DNA from: UBA3305 sp002373555
GTDB taxonomy: Bacteria > Bacillota > Clostridia > Lachnospirales > Lachnospiraceae
Reading direction: 5' to 3'
DNA: 64,000 bases
Assembly (NCBI GenBank): GCA_946612455.1
Contig: CAMOER010000001.1
Location: 62,001 to 126,000, forward strand
The notes beneath the pieces are model-generated. The model searched no databases and was not told where the DNA came from. It saw only the letters and a program-made list of their open reading frames with translations. The translations under genes were made by a program, and so were the position numbers. Of this stretch, positions 52,442-60,598 are shown in pieces (within the stretch, counting starts at the first letter, position 1; each line of letters begins with the position of its first letter).

Positions 52442-53626
52442 ATGAATAAGAAGATCCTGTTCTCACTCATCCTGTGTATGCTGCTTTCGTTTACAGTCAT
52501 CCTGCACGCAGACAACGCGATGGCGCAGTCTGATTCGGATGGCAGGGCATCCGTTTCCGTCGGAACCGCTTCCCCGGCATCCGCCGCATCCCTGGCTTCC
52601 GGCGCCTCTACCGTCAGTATTGCAAACGGTGCTTCCGTAACCGCAACCGAGACGACCAGCCCAGCCGTCTATCAGTCGCAGACAGTCTCCCAGTCCACGA
52701 AGCTTACCTACAACATCGTGATGCCGCACGACGGCGCGCTGGAGCTTTCCTATGCCGCACCGGCCGGCGGAAGCGTCTATGCCTATCTGTATAAAGGTGC
52801 GGAAACGGCCTATATGAACTATACCTCTTTTAACGGTGCCGAAGGAGTCACGTCCAGATATTATGCCTGCACGGCGGGCACCTACAGACTGGAATTCCAG
52901 GTCTATCCAAAATACGGATCATCTTCATGGTTCATCTTCTCTGTTGTTTCCACAGCAGCAGGAAAGACGGTCCCGACCAACAATACGGTCTATGCCTGCG
53001 GTCATACAGGGAACAATACGACCAGCACATTCAAGATCACAGTTCCTTCCACCGGTTATCTGAAGCTTGCCCTCGGTGATATCAGCCGTGCCACCTATCC
53101 GACAACCGTATATGCAAAGACAAAAGGCTTCTCAGATTTTGTCTCCTTTAATTCGTCCGGCAATATCATCTACGTGGGCGTCAAAAAGGGTACCTATACC
53201 TTCACAGTAAAGACTTCGACACCCATCTACGGCGTCAAGGCTTCCTTTAAAAAGATCAAGGAATCCAAATACGGCAAGAAGAAATCCAAAGCCGTCACGC
53301 TGAAAAAGAAGAAGACCGTGAAGGGCCTGCTGATCACCAATTCCAAAAAAGCACATTGGTATAAATTCAAGCTGAATAAGAATCAGAAAGTGACGCTGAA
53401 TTTCAAAACAGCACTCTGCGGTTCCGGTTCCTATACCGGCGGTCTGAAATATACGCTCTATGCATCGTACGACACCGGCGGTGGAACAATCTATGACGGC
53501 GGACGGGAGATTTCTTATAAGCCTTCGACGATCGGATTGGGTTCCAAGCTGAAGAAAGGCACCTATTATCTGAAGGTCGAAAGTTACAAGGGCGGCACCG
53601 GTTATTATACGATCAAATGGAAATAA
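52442..53626 (+). CDS. Secreted beta-rich protein with Lys-rich C-terminal domain
   Basis: A 394-aa exported protein. Signal peptide NKKILFSLILCMLLSFTVIL, cleavage likely after a site near ADNAMA. A Ser/Ala/Thr-rich linker follows (about 30-75), then two beta domains: about 80-180 with PHDGALELSYAAPAG, about 190-275 with VPSTGYLKLALGD. A final domain has TNSKKAHWYKFKLNKNQKVT and KLKKGTYYLKVESY, resembling bacterial pre-peptidase C-terminal (PPC) domains. No catalytic motif seen. A surface or extracellular binding protein is likely. AAAGGAG precedes the ATG at 52442; the frame is open from 52346. Confidence 0.75.
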   Translation: MNKKILFSLILCMLLSFTVILHADNAMAQSDSDGRASVSVGTASPASAASLASGASTVSIANGASVTATETTSPAVYQSQTVSQSTKLTYNIVMPHDGALELSYAAPAGGSVYAYLYKGAETAYMNYTSFNGAEGVTSRYYACTAGTYRLEFQVYPKYGSSSWFIFSVVSTAAGKTVPTNNTVYACGHTGNNTTSTFKITVPSTGYLKLALGDISRATYPTTVYAKTKGFSDFVSFNSSGNIIYVGVKKGTYTFTVKTSTPIYGVKASFKKIKESKYGKKKSKAVTLKKKKTVKGLLITNSKKAHWYKFKLNKNQKVTLNFKTALCGSGSYTGGLKYTLYASYDTGGGTIYDGGREISYKPSTIGLGSKLKKGTYYLKVESYKGGTGYYTIKWK

Positions 53627-53664
53627 AATCATTTCCCGGAACATACAACCGGCAGATTACTGAG

Positions 53665-53695
53665 AAGCGGCACGGAACAAATATCCGTGCCGCTT
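53665..53695. terminator. Bidirectional intrinsic terminator
   Basis: A perfect 12-bp stem AAGCGGCACGGA (53665-53676) with 53684-53695, T-run on the plus strand. It separates the convergent secreted-protein gene and the FMN dehydrogenase gene. Confidence 0.85.
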
Positions 53696-53718
53696 TTTCA
53701 TGATCTGCTTCTATTTCC

Positions 53719-54624
53719 TTATCTGATATACAGCAGGCTGTCATCAATCTCTGCAAGACTTCCGCAGCCCGTCGAGATCATCATCTTCTTCAGTTCTCCC
53801 GTCGCCCTCCGGATATACGCCGCCACGCCTTCCGCGCCGTTTTCCTTAATCGCGGCGATCAGCGGTCTTCCGATCCCTGCCCCGCAGGCGCCGCAGGCGA
53901 TCGCCTTGAATACATCGCTCCCGCTTTTGATCTCACAATCCACAAACAGCGGTACAGGATGATTCTGAAAATCTTCATTCTCCCCGATCAGTTCCAGCGC
54001 GTACATGGGCGGAATCGCATATTCCGTCGTTCCGCCGTGATGTGAAACCATCAGGCCGGCGGCACCGCATGCCGCAGCCGTCAGTGCGTCCTGTTCGCTC
54101 AGAATCCCTTTTACGATAAAGGGGATCCGGCTGTATTCACACAGATCGTAGAGCTCATCGGCCGTGATCTCCATTAACGGATAGCCATGGAAATTGCGCG
54201 CTTCCCCGGCTGCGTCAAAGACCATATCGATATCGATCCCCGCTGCCAGATGTCCCAGATCGGCAGCCATATCCAGCCGGTGCCGGATCAGTTCTCTGTC
54301 CTTATACGGTTTGATGATCTCGATCACAGACGCGCCGGTCCGCGCGATCGCCTCATCCTCTGCATCTTCCGTCATGCCCATCCACATGACTGCACCCGCA
54401 GCCGCGGCGCCTTCCGCCAGTTCGACCATGCCGCCGGGGCGGGCAAATGTATCCAGATGCGACAGGGTTCCGGTCATGACCGGCGTATCAAAGGTCTTTC
54501 CGAACAGCGAAAATGCCGTATCCGCCGTCCGGCTGCCGATCCATCTTGTTTCCACCAGCAGTGAATCAATGTATTCTCTGGCGATCCGGTTGGAATCACC
54601 GGGTCTTGCAATATTTTCAGCCAT
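53719..54624 (-). CDS. FMN-dependent alpha-hydroxy-acid dehydrogenase-like protein
   Basis: A 301-aa TIM-barrel protein of the FMN_dh family (lactate oxidase, glycolate oxidase, L-lactate dehydrogenase). PFIVKGILSEQDALTAAACG has the FMN Lys; DCEIKSGSDVFKAIACGACG and GIGRPLI make the phosphate site. The active-site segment reads VSHHGGTTEYAIPP instead of the usual SNHGGRQ; His is kept but the Arg that binds the substrate carboxylate is missing. It is shorter than classical members (about 350-380 aa). Likely an oxidoreductase with a different substrate. Confidence 0.75.
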   Translation of the reverse strand: MAENIARPGDSNRIAREYIDSLLVETRWIGSRTADTAFSLFGKTFDTPVMTGTLSHLDTFARPGGMVELAEGAAAAGAVMWMGMTEDAEDEAIARTGASVIEIIKPYKDRELIRHRLDMAADLGHLAAGIDIDMVFDAAGEARNFHGYPLMEITADELYDLCEYSRIPFIVKGILSEQDALTAAACGAAGLMVSHHGGTTEYAIPPMYALELIGENEDFQNHPVPLFVDCEIKSGSDVFKAIACGACGAGIGRPLIAAIKENGAEGVAAYIRRATGELKKMMISTGCGSLAEIDDSLLYIR

Positions 54625-54659
54625 GTTCCCGAACCTCGTTTCCGTCTAATGTTGTATCC

Positions 54660-54687
54660 ATCATACCATATTTCCCTGTATCGACAA
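54660..54687 (-). promoter_or_regulatory. Candidate promoter for the FMN dehydrogenase gene
   Basis: TTGTCG (54682-54687) and TATGAT (54660-54665) with a 16-nt spacer and TGG before the -10 (extended -10) on the minus strand. Confidence 0.45.
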
Positions 54688-54728
54688 GAAGAAATCAGTG
54701 CCGCAGTCTCATTCTGTCACTTTGCTTC

Positions 54729-54756
54729 TTGAAATATCCCCTGTATATGATAAACT
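54729..54756 (+). promoter_or_regulatory. Candidate promoter for the 199-aa secreted protein gene
   Basis: TTGAAA (54729-54734) and TAAACT (54751-54756) with a 16-nt spacer, 50 nt before the ATG at 54806. Confidence 0.4.
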
Positions 54757-54805
54757 ATGGATATATCGCCCCATGGCAGAATTCAGCCCCAAGGAGAAGA
54801 GACCT

Positions 54806-55405
54806 ATGAAGAAATACACCCGCATCCTTCTGTTTGCCGCAGTCCTCGTACTGCTGTTCTCCACAGTGACCGCATATGGCGCGGATAAAACATCCGACAA
54901 GAAGCAGGTCAAGGCCAGAGTCACGAAATTCATGAAGGCAGTAAAAGCTTATAAGCCCAAAAGCCTCGGGAAACATGTGACCTCTTCCGTAAAATATACA
55001 TATATCGCCGACCCTGTCGGCAAAGCAGTCCGCTACATGAACAAGAAGCACATGACGTATACGCTCGGCAAGATCAAGGTAAGCGGCACCAGCGGATCGG
55101 CCAAAGTGAAGGTGAAATACTTCGACGGCTGCAATGTCTTTAAGGAAGCCTTCAAGGCGACTGTCAAGTGGTATTCGAAAAACCCGAAAGCAGAAAAAGC
55201 AACGGTCCAGAAAAAGATCTATCAGTACGCCAGCTCCTACTACAAGAAAGCTTCCAAGTCAAAGAGCATGAAGAGCACGACGCTGACGCTGAAGATGAAA
55301 AAGTACGACAACGGCTGGTATATCACCAAGATCAAAGGAAATTACGACGCCGCCGTGAACGGCAATTACCAGAAAGCATACAATGCTGTTTTCAAGAAGA
55401 AATAA
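54806..55405 (+). CDS. Secreted Lys-rich protein of unknown function
   Basis: A 199-aa protein with signal peptide KKYTRILLFAAVLVLLFSTV and mature start near YGADKTSDKK. The mature part is very basic (many Lys and Tyr) and fits the NTF2-like or DUF4878-type layout: an N-terminal helix pair KARVTKFMKAVKAYKPKSLG, then strands ending DNGWYITKIKGNYDAAVNG. No catalytic motif recognised. AAGGAGA precedes the ATG at 54806; the frame extends upstream to 54698 without a signal peptide. Confidence 0.7.
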   Translation: MKKYTRILLFAAVLVLLFSTVTAYGADKTSDKKQVKARVTKFMKAVKAYKPKSLGKHVTSSVKYTYIADPVGKAVRYMNKKHMTYTLGKIKVSGTSGSAKVKVKYFDGCNVFKEAFKATVKWYSKNPKAEKATVQKKIYQYASSYYKKASKSKSMKSTTLTLKMKKYDNGWYITKIKGNYDAAVNGNYQKAYNAVFKKK

Positions 55406-55410
55406 AAAAG

Positions 55411-55440
55411 ATCCGCCGGTTCCTTTCGGAGCCGGCGGAT
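55411..55440. terminator. Intrinsic terminator
   Basis: A 13-bp stem with one G-T pair (ATCCGCCGG side 55411-55423, 55428-55440), tetraloop TTTC and a long T-run on the plus strand after the secreted-protein gene. The flank on the other side (six A) also allows termination of the minus-strand 45-aa gene. Confidence 0.85.
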
Positions 55441-55448
55441 TTCTTTTT

Positions 55449-55586
55449 TTATTTATTCTTCAGCAGTGAGATTCCGCTTGCGAGGACCAGGCCTCCGCAG
55501 ACAGCTCCCATCACGATCATGAGGCTTCCCATTACGATATCAATGATGCCGTTTCTGTGCATTACTTCTTTTCTTGTCATGGTCAT
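55449..55586 (-). CDS. 45-aa single-span membrane peptide
   Basis: A short frame encodes MTMTRKEVMHRNGI, then a hydrophobic helix (IIDIVMGSLMIVMGAVCGGL) and the end LLKNK. GGAAAGGAG lies 6 nt before the ATG, an excellent ribosome site. It is 42 nt downstream of leuS in the same direction and is closed by the terminator at 55411-55440. I do not recognise a family; codon use is normal for the region. Probably a real small membrane protein. Confidence 0.55.
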   Translation of the reverse strand: MTMTRKEVMHRNGIIDIVMGSLMIVMGAVCGGLVLASGISLLKNK

Positions 55587-55628
55587 AAGATCTCCTTTCC
55601 CGGCAGGATCCCCCTGCCCGAATTCTTC

Positions 55629-58034
55629 TTACTTCTGAACGATGTTTACCAGACGTCCGGGCACATAGATCTCCTTCACGATCGTTCCGGTGAGCTTCTC
55701 CGCGACGGCTTCCTTGCCGGCCGCAATCGCCGCATCCTTATCCACGTCCTTCGGAACCATGATCTTTGCTCTGACCTTGCCGTTGATCTGTACAACGACT
55801 TCGATCATCGCCTCGACCGTCTTTTCTTCATCATACTCCGGCCATGCCGCATTGTAAAGTCTTCCCGCAAATCCCATTCTCTCCCAGAGCTCTTCGGTGA
55901 TATGCGGCGCAACAGGATTGAGCAGAACAAGGAGCACCTTATAATCCGCCTTCGTGATGCTGCCGGCCTTGTAGAAATCATTGACCAGCGTCATCATGGC
56001 AGCAATACCGGTGTTGTACTTCATCTCTTCGTAATCGTTCGAGACCTTCTTGATCGTCTGATGGATCCTGGTCTCTACGGCGGGCGTATAAGCATCGCCG
56101 TCCTTCACGATATCCTGCAGCTTCCAGACTCTGTCAAGGAACTTACGGCAGCCCTTGACGCCGTCCTCGGACCATGCAGCCGCGAGTTCGAAAGCGCCGA
56201 TGAACATCTCATAGGTACGCAGCGTATCTGCGCCGAAATCATTGACGACATCGTCCGGATTGACGACATTGCCGCGGGATTTGCTCATCTTCTCGCCGTT
56301 CGAGCCGAGGATCATGCCGTGTGAGGTCCTCTTCTGATAAGGCTCCGGAGTCGGCACCACGCCCTGATCATACAGGAATTTATGCCAGAAACGGGAATAC
56401 AGCAGATGCAGCGTGGTATGCTCCATGCCGCCGTTGTACCAGTCTACAGGCAGCCAGTATTTCATGGCTTCCGGATCCGCGATGCAGGTCTCATTCTCGG
56501 GATCGATATAACGGAGGAAATACCAGGAAGAACCGGCCCACTGCGGCATGGTATCGGTCTCTCTCTTCGCAGGACCGCCGCAGCACGGGCAGGTTGTGTT
56601 CACCCACTCGGTCATATGCGCCAGCGGTGATTCACCGGTATCGGTGGGCATATAGCTCTTGACATCCGGCAGTTCGAGCGGCAGCTGATCCTCGGGGATC
56701 GGCACATAACCGCATTTGTCGCACTTCACGATCGGGATGGGCTCGCCCCAGTATCTCTGACGGGAGAATACCCAGTCACGGAGCTTGAAGTTCGTCTTCG
56801 GCTCGCCGAGTCCGTTCTTATGCAGGAACTCTGTGATAGCCTTTTTCGCCTCTTCCACGGACATCCCGGTCAGGAAACCGGAATTGACCAGCGTACCGGT
56901 CTGCACATCCGTGAAGGCCGCTTCCTCTACATTGCCGCCGGCAATGACTTCTATGATCGGAAGGTTGAACTTCTTCGCGAACTCCCAGTCTCTCTCATCA
57001 TGTCCCGGAACGGCCATGATCGCACCGGTACCGTAGGACATCAGTACATAATCGGAGATCCAGATCGGGATCTCTTCTCCGTTAACAGGATTGATGGCGG
57101 ACAGGCCGTCGATGCAGACGCCGGTCTTGTCCTTCGCAAGCTCGGTACGCTCGAAATCGGATTTGCGGGCAGCCGCCTCACGATAAGCCACTACGTCATC
57201 CCAGTTTTTGATCTCGTCCTTAAACTGATCGATATAGGGATGCTCGGGAGAAAGCACCATGTACGTTACGCCGAACAGGGTATCCGGGCGTGTGGTATAA
57301 ATGCGCAGCTTCTCTTCTTTTCCCTTCAGTGCGAAATCGACTTCCGCACCGTGGGAACGTCCGATCCAGTTCTTCTGCTGGATCTTGACGCGCTCGATAT
57401 AATCCACGAGATCCAGATCATCGATCAGCTTATCGGCATACGCGGTGATCTTCAGCATCCACTGGCTCTGCATCTTGCGGATGACGGGGGAGCCGCAGCG
57501 CTCGCAGACGCCGCCCACGACTTCCTCATTCGCAAGGCCGACCTTACAGGAAGTGCACCAGTTGATGGGCATCTCGGTCTTGTAAGCCAGTCCGGCCTTA
57601 AAGAGCTTCAGGAAGATCCACTGTGTCCAGTGATAATAATTCGGATCCGTCGTGTTGACTTCTCTGTCCCAGTCGAAGGAATATCCCAGACGATGAAGCT
57701 GTGCCTTGAATCTGGCAACATTGTTCTTCGTAACGATCTTCGGATGGATATGATTCTTGATCGCATAGTTCTCGGTCGGCAGGCCGAATGCGTCCCATCC
57801 CATCGGGAACAGGACATTGTATCCCTGCATCCTGCGCTTACGAGAGACGATATCCATCGCCGTGTAGGGTCTCGGATGTCCCACGTGCAGGCCCTGGCCT
57901 GAAGGATAGGGGAACTCGACCAGATTATACATCTTGGGCTTGGTATAATCGTTCGGCGCATGGAATGCCTTCTCGTCATCCCAGATCTTCTGCCATTTTT
58001 TCTCGATCACTTCGGGATTATAAGCATCACTCAT
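55629..58034 (-). CDS. leuS: Leucine-tRNA ligase
   Basis: An 801-aa class I synthetase. Signature HVGH in PSGQGLHVGHPRPYTAMD, CP1 editing domain with TTRPDTLFGVTYMVLSPEHP, zinc-type Cys pairs (CTSCKVG with CERCGSP; CDKCGY; CPCCGG), KMSKS in NGEKMSKSRGNVV. No T-box leader fits in the 130 nt before it; transcription likely starts at the consensus promoter 58091-58119. Confidence 0.97.
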   Translation of the reverse strand: MSDAYNPEVIEKKWQKIWDDEKAFHAPNDYTKPKMYNLVEFPYPSGQGLHVGHPRPYTAMDIVSRKRRMQGYNVLFPMGWDAFGLPTENYAIKNHIHPKIVTKNNVARFKAQLHRLGYSFDWDREVNTTDPNYYHWTQWIFLKLFKAGLAYKTEMPINWCTSCKVGLANEEVVGGVCERCGSPVIRKMQSQWMLKITAYADKLIDDLDLVDYIERVKIQQKNWIGRSHGAEVDFALKGKEEKLRIYTTRPDTLFGVTYMVLSPEHPYIDQFKDEIKNWDDVVAYREAAARKSDFERTELAKDKTGVCIDGLSAINPVNGEEIPIWISDYVLMSYGTGAIMAVPGHDERDWEFAKKFNLPIIEVIAGGNVEEAAFTDVQTGTLVNSGFLTGMSVEEAKKAITEFLHKNGLGEPKTNFKLRDWVFSRQRYWGEPIPIVKCDKCGYVPIPEDQLPLELPDVKSYMPTDTGESPLAHMTEWVNTTCPCCGGPAKRETDTMPQWAGSSWYFLRYIDPENETCIADPEAMKYWLPVDWYNGGMEHTTLHLLYSRFWHKFLYDQGVVPTPEPYQKRTSHGMILGSNGEKMSKSRGNVVNPDDVVNDFGADTLRTYEMFIGAFELAAAWSEDGVKGCRKFLDRVWKLQDIVKDGDAYTPAVETRIHQTIKKVSNDYEEMKYNTGIAAMMTLVNDFYKAGSITKADYKVLLVLLNPVAPHITEELWERMGFAGRLYNAAWPEYDEEKTVEAMIEVVVQINGKVRAKIMVPKDVDKDAAIAAGKEAVAEKLTGTIVKEIYVPGRLVNIVQK

Positions 58035-58090
58035 AACTGGTACTCCTCGTCTTTATTTAAATCTGTAAAGTCTGCTTTTTCGCTCCTATC

Positions 58091-58119
58091 ATAGTACGTT
58101 TGCAGGCGGTTTTTGTCAA
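58091..58119 (-). promoter_or_regulatory. Sigma-A promoter of leuS
   Basis: Perfect TTGACA (58114-58119) and TACTAT (58091-58096), 17-nt spacer, minus strand, starting 3 nt beyond the T-run of the preceding terminator. Confidence 0.65.
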
Positions 58120-58125
58120 GTAAAA

Positions 58126-58149
58126 AGCGGTCCCCCGCAAGGGACCGCT
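58126..58149 (-). terminator. Intrinsic terminator after the EF-G-like gene
   Basis: A 9-bp stem AGCGGTCCC (58126-58134) with 58141-58149, followed by TTTTTA on the minus strand, 17 nt after the stop at 58166. Confidence 0.85.
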
Positions 58150-58165
58150 CTGCAGATTTCTATGA

Positions 58166-60253
58166 TCAGTCTTCCTTCTCCGCCGCTCTGGCAGCGATCT
58201 CCTTGGCCTGTACGTCCGCGGGAGCCTGCTCATAACGCGCAAATTCATATTCGAAGCTTCCGATACCACCGGTCATGGAGCGAAGGTCGGTATTGTATCC
58301 GAACAGCTCAGCTGTAGGCACTTCCGCCTCGACGATCGTGCCGCCCTTGTGATCCGGGTTCATGCCCAGCACACGGCCGCGTCTCTTGTTCAGATCGCCC
58401 ATGACATCACCGGTGAACTTATCCGGCACCCTGACCTTCAGATTGGAGATCGGCTCCAGAAGCACGGGCTTGCTGGCCGGATCTGCGAATGCATTCTTAA
58501 CAGCCAGGATGGTCGCCAGCTTGAACGCCATTTCGGAGGAGTCTACCGGATGGTAGGAACCGAAGACGAGGGAGGCCTTCAGGCCCACGATCGGATAACC
58601 GGCAAGCGGTCCCTTCGTGACCATTTCCTGGATACCCTTTTCAACCGCAGGGAAGTAGTTCTTCGGAACAACACCGCCGACGATCTTCTCTTCGAAGACA
58701 TAAGGGGTCTCCAGATCGCCGCTGGGCTCGAATTCCATGACGACATCGCCGTACTGACCGTGTCCGCCGGACTGCTTTTTGTGCTTGCCCTGTACCTTGA
58801 CTTTGCCGCGGATGGTCTCACGGAAGGCGACCTTCGGCTTTGCAAGGACGATCTCCGCTTTGTAGCGGGACAGGATCTTGCTGGCTACGATCTCCAGATG
58901 CTGATCGCCGATACCGTAGAGCAGCAGCTGACGGTTCTCCTTGTCATTGACCATCTTGATGGTAGGATCCTCTTCCATGATCCTGACAAGCGCCTGGTTG
59001 ATCTTATCTTCCTCGCCCTTCTTGGGAGCGGTGTAAGCCATGCAGGTGTAAGGGGTGGAAATGTCCATCTGCGGATACTTCACCATCAGGCTCTTCTCGC
59101 AGAGCGTGTCGCCGGTCTGGGTGACGGAAAGCTTCTGGGCTGCGCCGATATCGCCGGCTTTCAGTGCAGGAACTTCGATCGCCTTGTTTCCGCGAAGCAC
59201 ATAGACCTTGCCGAGCTTCTCGTCGGCTTCCTTGTTGACATTATATAAAGGTGTATCGCCTTTGACGGTGCCGGTGCAGACCTTGAAGATCGTGTACTTT
59301 CCGATGAAAGGATCGACCAGGGTCTTGAACACACGCAGGGAGGCGGGCTTGTCATTCTCATAATGGCAGACGAACTCGCCGCCGTTCTTGAGATCCTCGC
59401 CGACGATCTGATGATCATCCGGGCCGGGGAAGTAGCGCTCGATGACTTCCATCAGCATCTTGGTACCGTTGCCGTTGATTCCGGTTCCAAGAAGAACGGG
59501 AACGACATCGCCGGTACGTACGCTGCCCTTTAAGGCTGCAACGATCTCATCATAGGTGAATTCCTCGCCGCCGAAATACTTCTCCATGGCTTCTTCGCTG
59601 GTCTCAGCGACAGCTTCCATGAGCTCTTCGCGGACAGTCTCCAGATCGTCCTGGACATCCGCCGGAATATCGATGGTGGTATATTCACTCTTCTCAGTGA
59701 ATTTTCTTCCGCCCATCTTGACGACATTGACGAATCCGACGAACTTCTCGTTCTCGCGGATCGGCAGATGGAACGGAGCGATCTTGTTGCCGTAGAGTTC
59801 CTTCAGCTGCTCAACAACATTAGAGAAATCCGCATTGTCATCATCCATGCCGGTCACGAAGAACAGGCGGGGCAGATGCTTCTTCTCACACAGATCCCAT
59901 GCTTTCTGTGTGCCGACCTGCACGCCGGCCTTGCCGTTGATCACGATGACAGCTGCGCCGGCCACGCTCATGGCCTCTTCGACTTCGCCGACGAAATCAA
60001 AGTAACCGGGGGTATCCAGGAAGTTGATCTTTACGTTATTATGCTCAATCGGAACGACAGAGGTGCCGATCGAGAACTGACGCTTGATCTCCTCTTTATC
60101 GAAATCACTGATGGTATTACCGTCGGTGACCTTACCCATACGGTTGGTAACACCGGTAATGTTTGCCATTGCCTCCACGATGGTCGTCTTGCCGCTTCCA
60201 CCGTGGCCGAGTACAGCTACATTTCTGATGTCCTTTGTTTCATAAACTTTCAT
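58166..60253 (-). CDS. EF-G-like translational GTPase (EF-G2 class) with altered G4 motif
   Basis: A 695-aa five-domain EF-G paralogue. G1 is GHGGSGKTT (residues 16-24). G3 is DTPGYFDF (80-87), where the canonical catalytic His is Tyr, as is usual for this class. The G4 position is FFVTGMDDDN, with TGMD at 134-137 instead of NKxD, so the Asn and Lys contacting guanine are gone. Later domains are complete (HKKQSGGHGQYGDV in domain IV, NKRRGRVLGM and LFGYNTDLRSMTGG in V). The start MKVYETKD at 60253 follows AAGGAGG. EF-G2 proteins bind ribosomes but are not the main translocase; the exact role is unknown. Confidence 0.88.
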   Translation of the reverse strand: MKVYETKDIRNVAVLGHGGSGKTTIVEAMANITGVTNRMGKVTDGNTISDFDKEEIKRQFSIGTSVVPIEHNNVKINFLDTPGYFDFVGEVEEAMSVAGAAVIVINGKAGVQVGTQKAWDLCEKKHLPRLFFVTGMDDDNADFSNVVEQLKELYGNKIAPFHLPIRENEKFVGFVNVVKMGGRKFTEKSEYTTIDIPADVQDDLETVREELMEAVAETSEEAMEKYFGGEEFTYDEIVAALKGSVRTGDVVPVLLGTGINGNGTKMLMEVIERYFPGPDDHQIVGEDLKNGGEFVCHYENDKPASLRVFKTLVDPFIGKYTIFKVCTGTVKGDTPLYNVNKEADEKLGKVYVLRGNKAIEVPALKAGDIGAAQKLSVTQTGDTLCEKSLMVKYPQMDISTPYTCMAYTAPKKGEEDKINQALVRIMEEDPTIKMVNDKENRQLLLYGIGDQHLEIVASKILSRYKAEIVLAKPKVAFRETIRGKVKVQGKHKKQSGGHGQYGDVVMEFEPSGDLETPYVFEEKIVGGVVPKNYFPAVEKGIQEMVTKGPLAGYPIVGLKASLVFGSYHPVDSSEMAFKLATILAVKNAFADPASKPVLLEPISNLKVRVPDKFTGDVMGDLNKRRGRVLGMNPDHKGGTIVEAEVPTAELFGYNTDLRSMTGGIGSFEYEFARYEQAPADVQAKEIAARAAEKED

Positions 60254-60284
60254 TTTTGTTCCTCCTTGTGCACAGGTTATCAAT

Positions 60285-60313
60285 ATTTTACCAATATTCA
60301 CATAAGTTTTCAA
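60285..60313 (-). promoter_or_regulatory. Sigma-A promoter of the EF-G-like gene
   Basis: TTGAAA (60308-60313) and TAAAAT (60285-60290), spacer 17 nt, each one mismatch from consensus, minus strand, 31 nt before the ATG. Confidence 0.6.
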
Positions 60314-60317
60314 TACA

Positions 60318-60437
60318 TTATAATGAAAATAAGAAAAAACTTCGGACTCTTTGAATTTCCGGAACACACTGCATAGGACAGACCCTGCGGCAGGCGCTGC
60401 ATTCGCTTTTCAGATCGAATATCGTTGTCATGATCAT
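60318..60437 (-). CDS. Possible 39-aa Cys-rich mini-protein
   Basis: A short frame preceded by GGGAGG encodes MIMTTIFDLKSECSACRRVC and continues PMQCVPEIQR. Four Cys are spaced C-x2-C-x3-C-x3-C (residues 13, 16, 20, 24) with Pro after two of them, reminiscent of iron-sulfur or zinc knuckles. Two ATGs (60437 and 60431) share the ribosome site. It ends 5 nt before the -35 of the EF-G-like promoter. No family recognised; it could be chance. Confidence 0.3.
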   Translation of the reverse strand: MIMTTIFDLKSECSACRRVCPMQCVPEIQRVRSFFLFSL

Positions 60438-60554
60438 TTCCTCCCGCCGGAAACATACCCCATCCCTGCTTTAACATATTTTTGATCCGGTGTAAACAGA
60501 TGCACAAGATCTTTTTTCACGAAAAACAGCAGTACAATTATACCCGGCTTATGA

Positions 60555-60560
60555 TATAAT
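60555..60560 (+). promoter_or_regulatory. Extended -10 promoter for the aminotransferase gene
   Basis: TGATATAAT gives a perfect TATAAT with the TGn extension, 38 nt before the ATG at 60599; no good -35 is needed in such promoters. Apart from this and the mini-protein, the 60254-60598 divergent region shows no gene. Confidence 0.5.
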
Positions 60561-60598
60561 GCAGTCGTTTACGGAACACTGCATCAAGGAGAACCGAA

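Noticed and set aside
58035..58165. T-box leader for leuS
   Set aside because: Only about 55 nt lie between the -10 and the ATG, too short for a T-box, and no T-box sequence or second terminator is visible.
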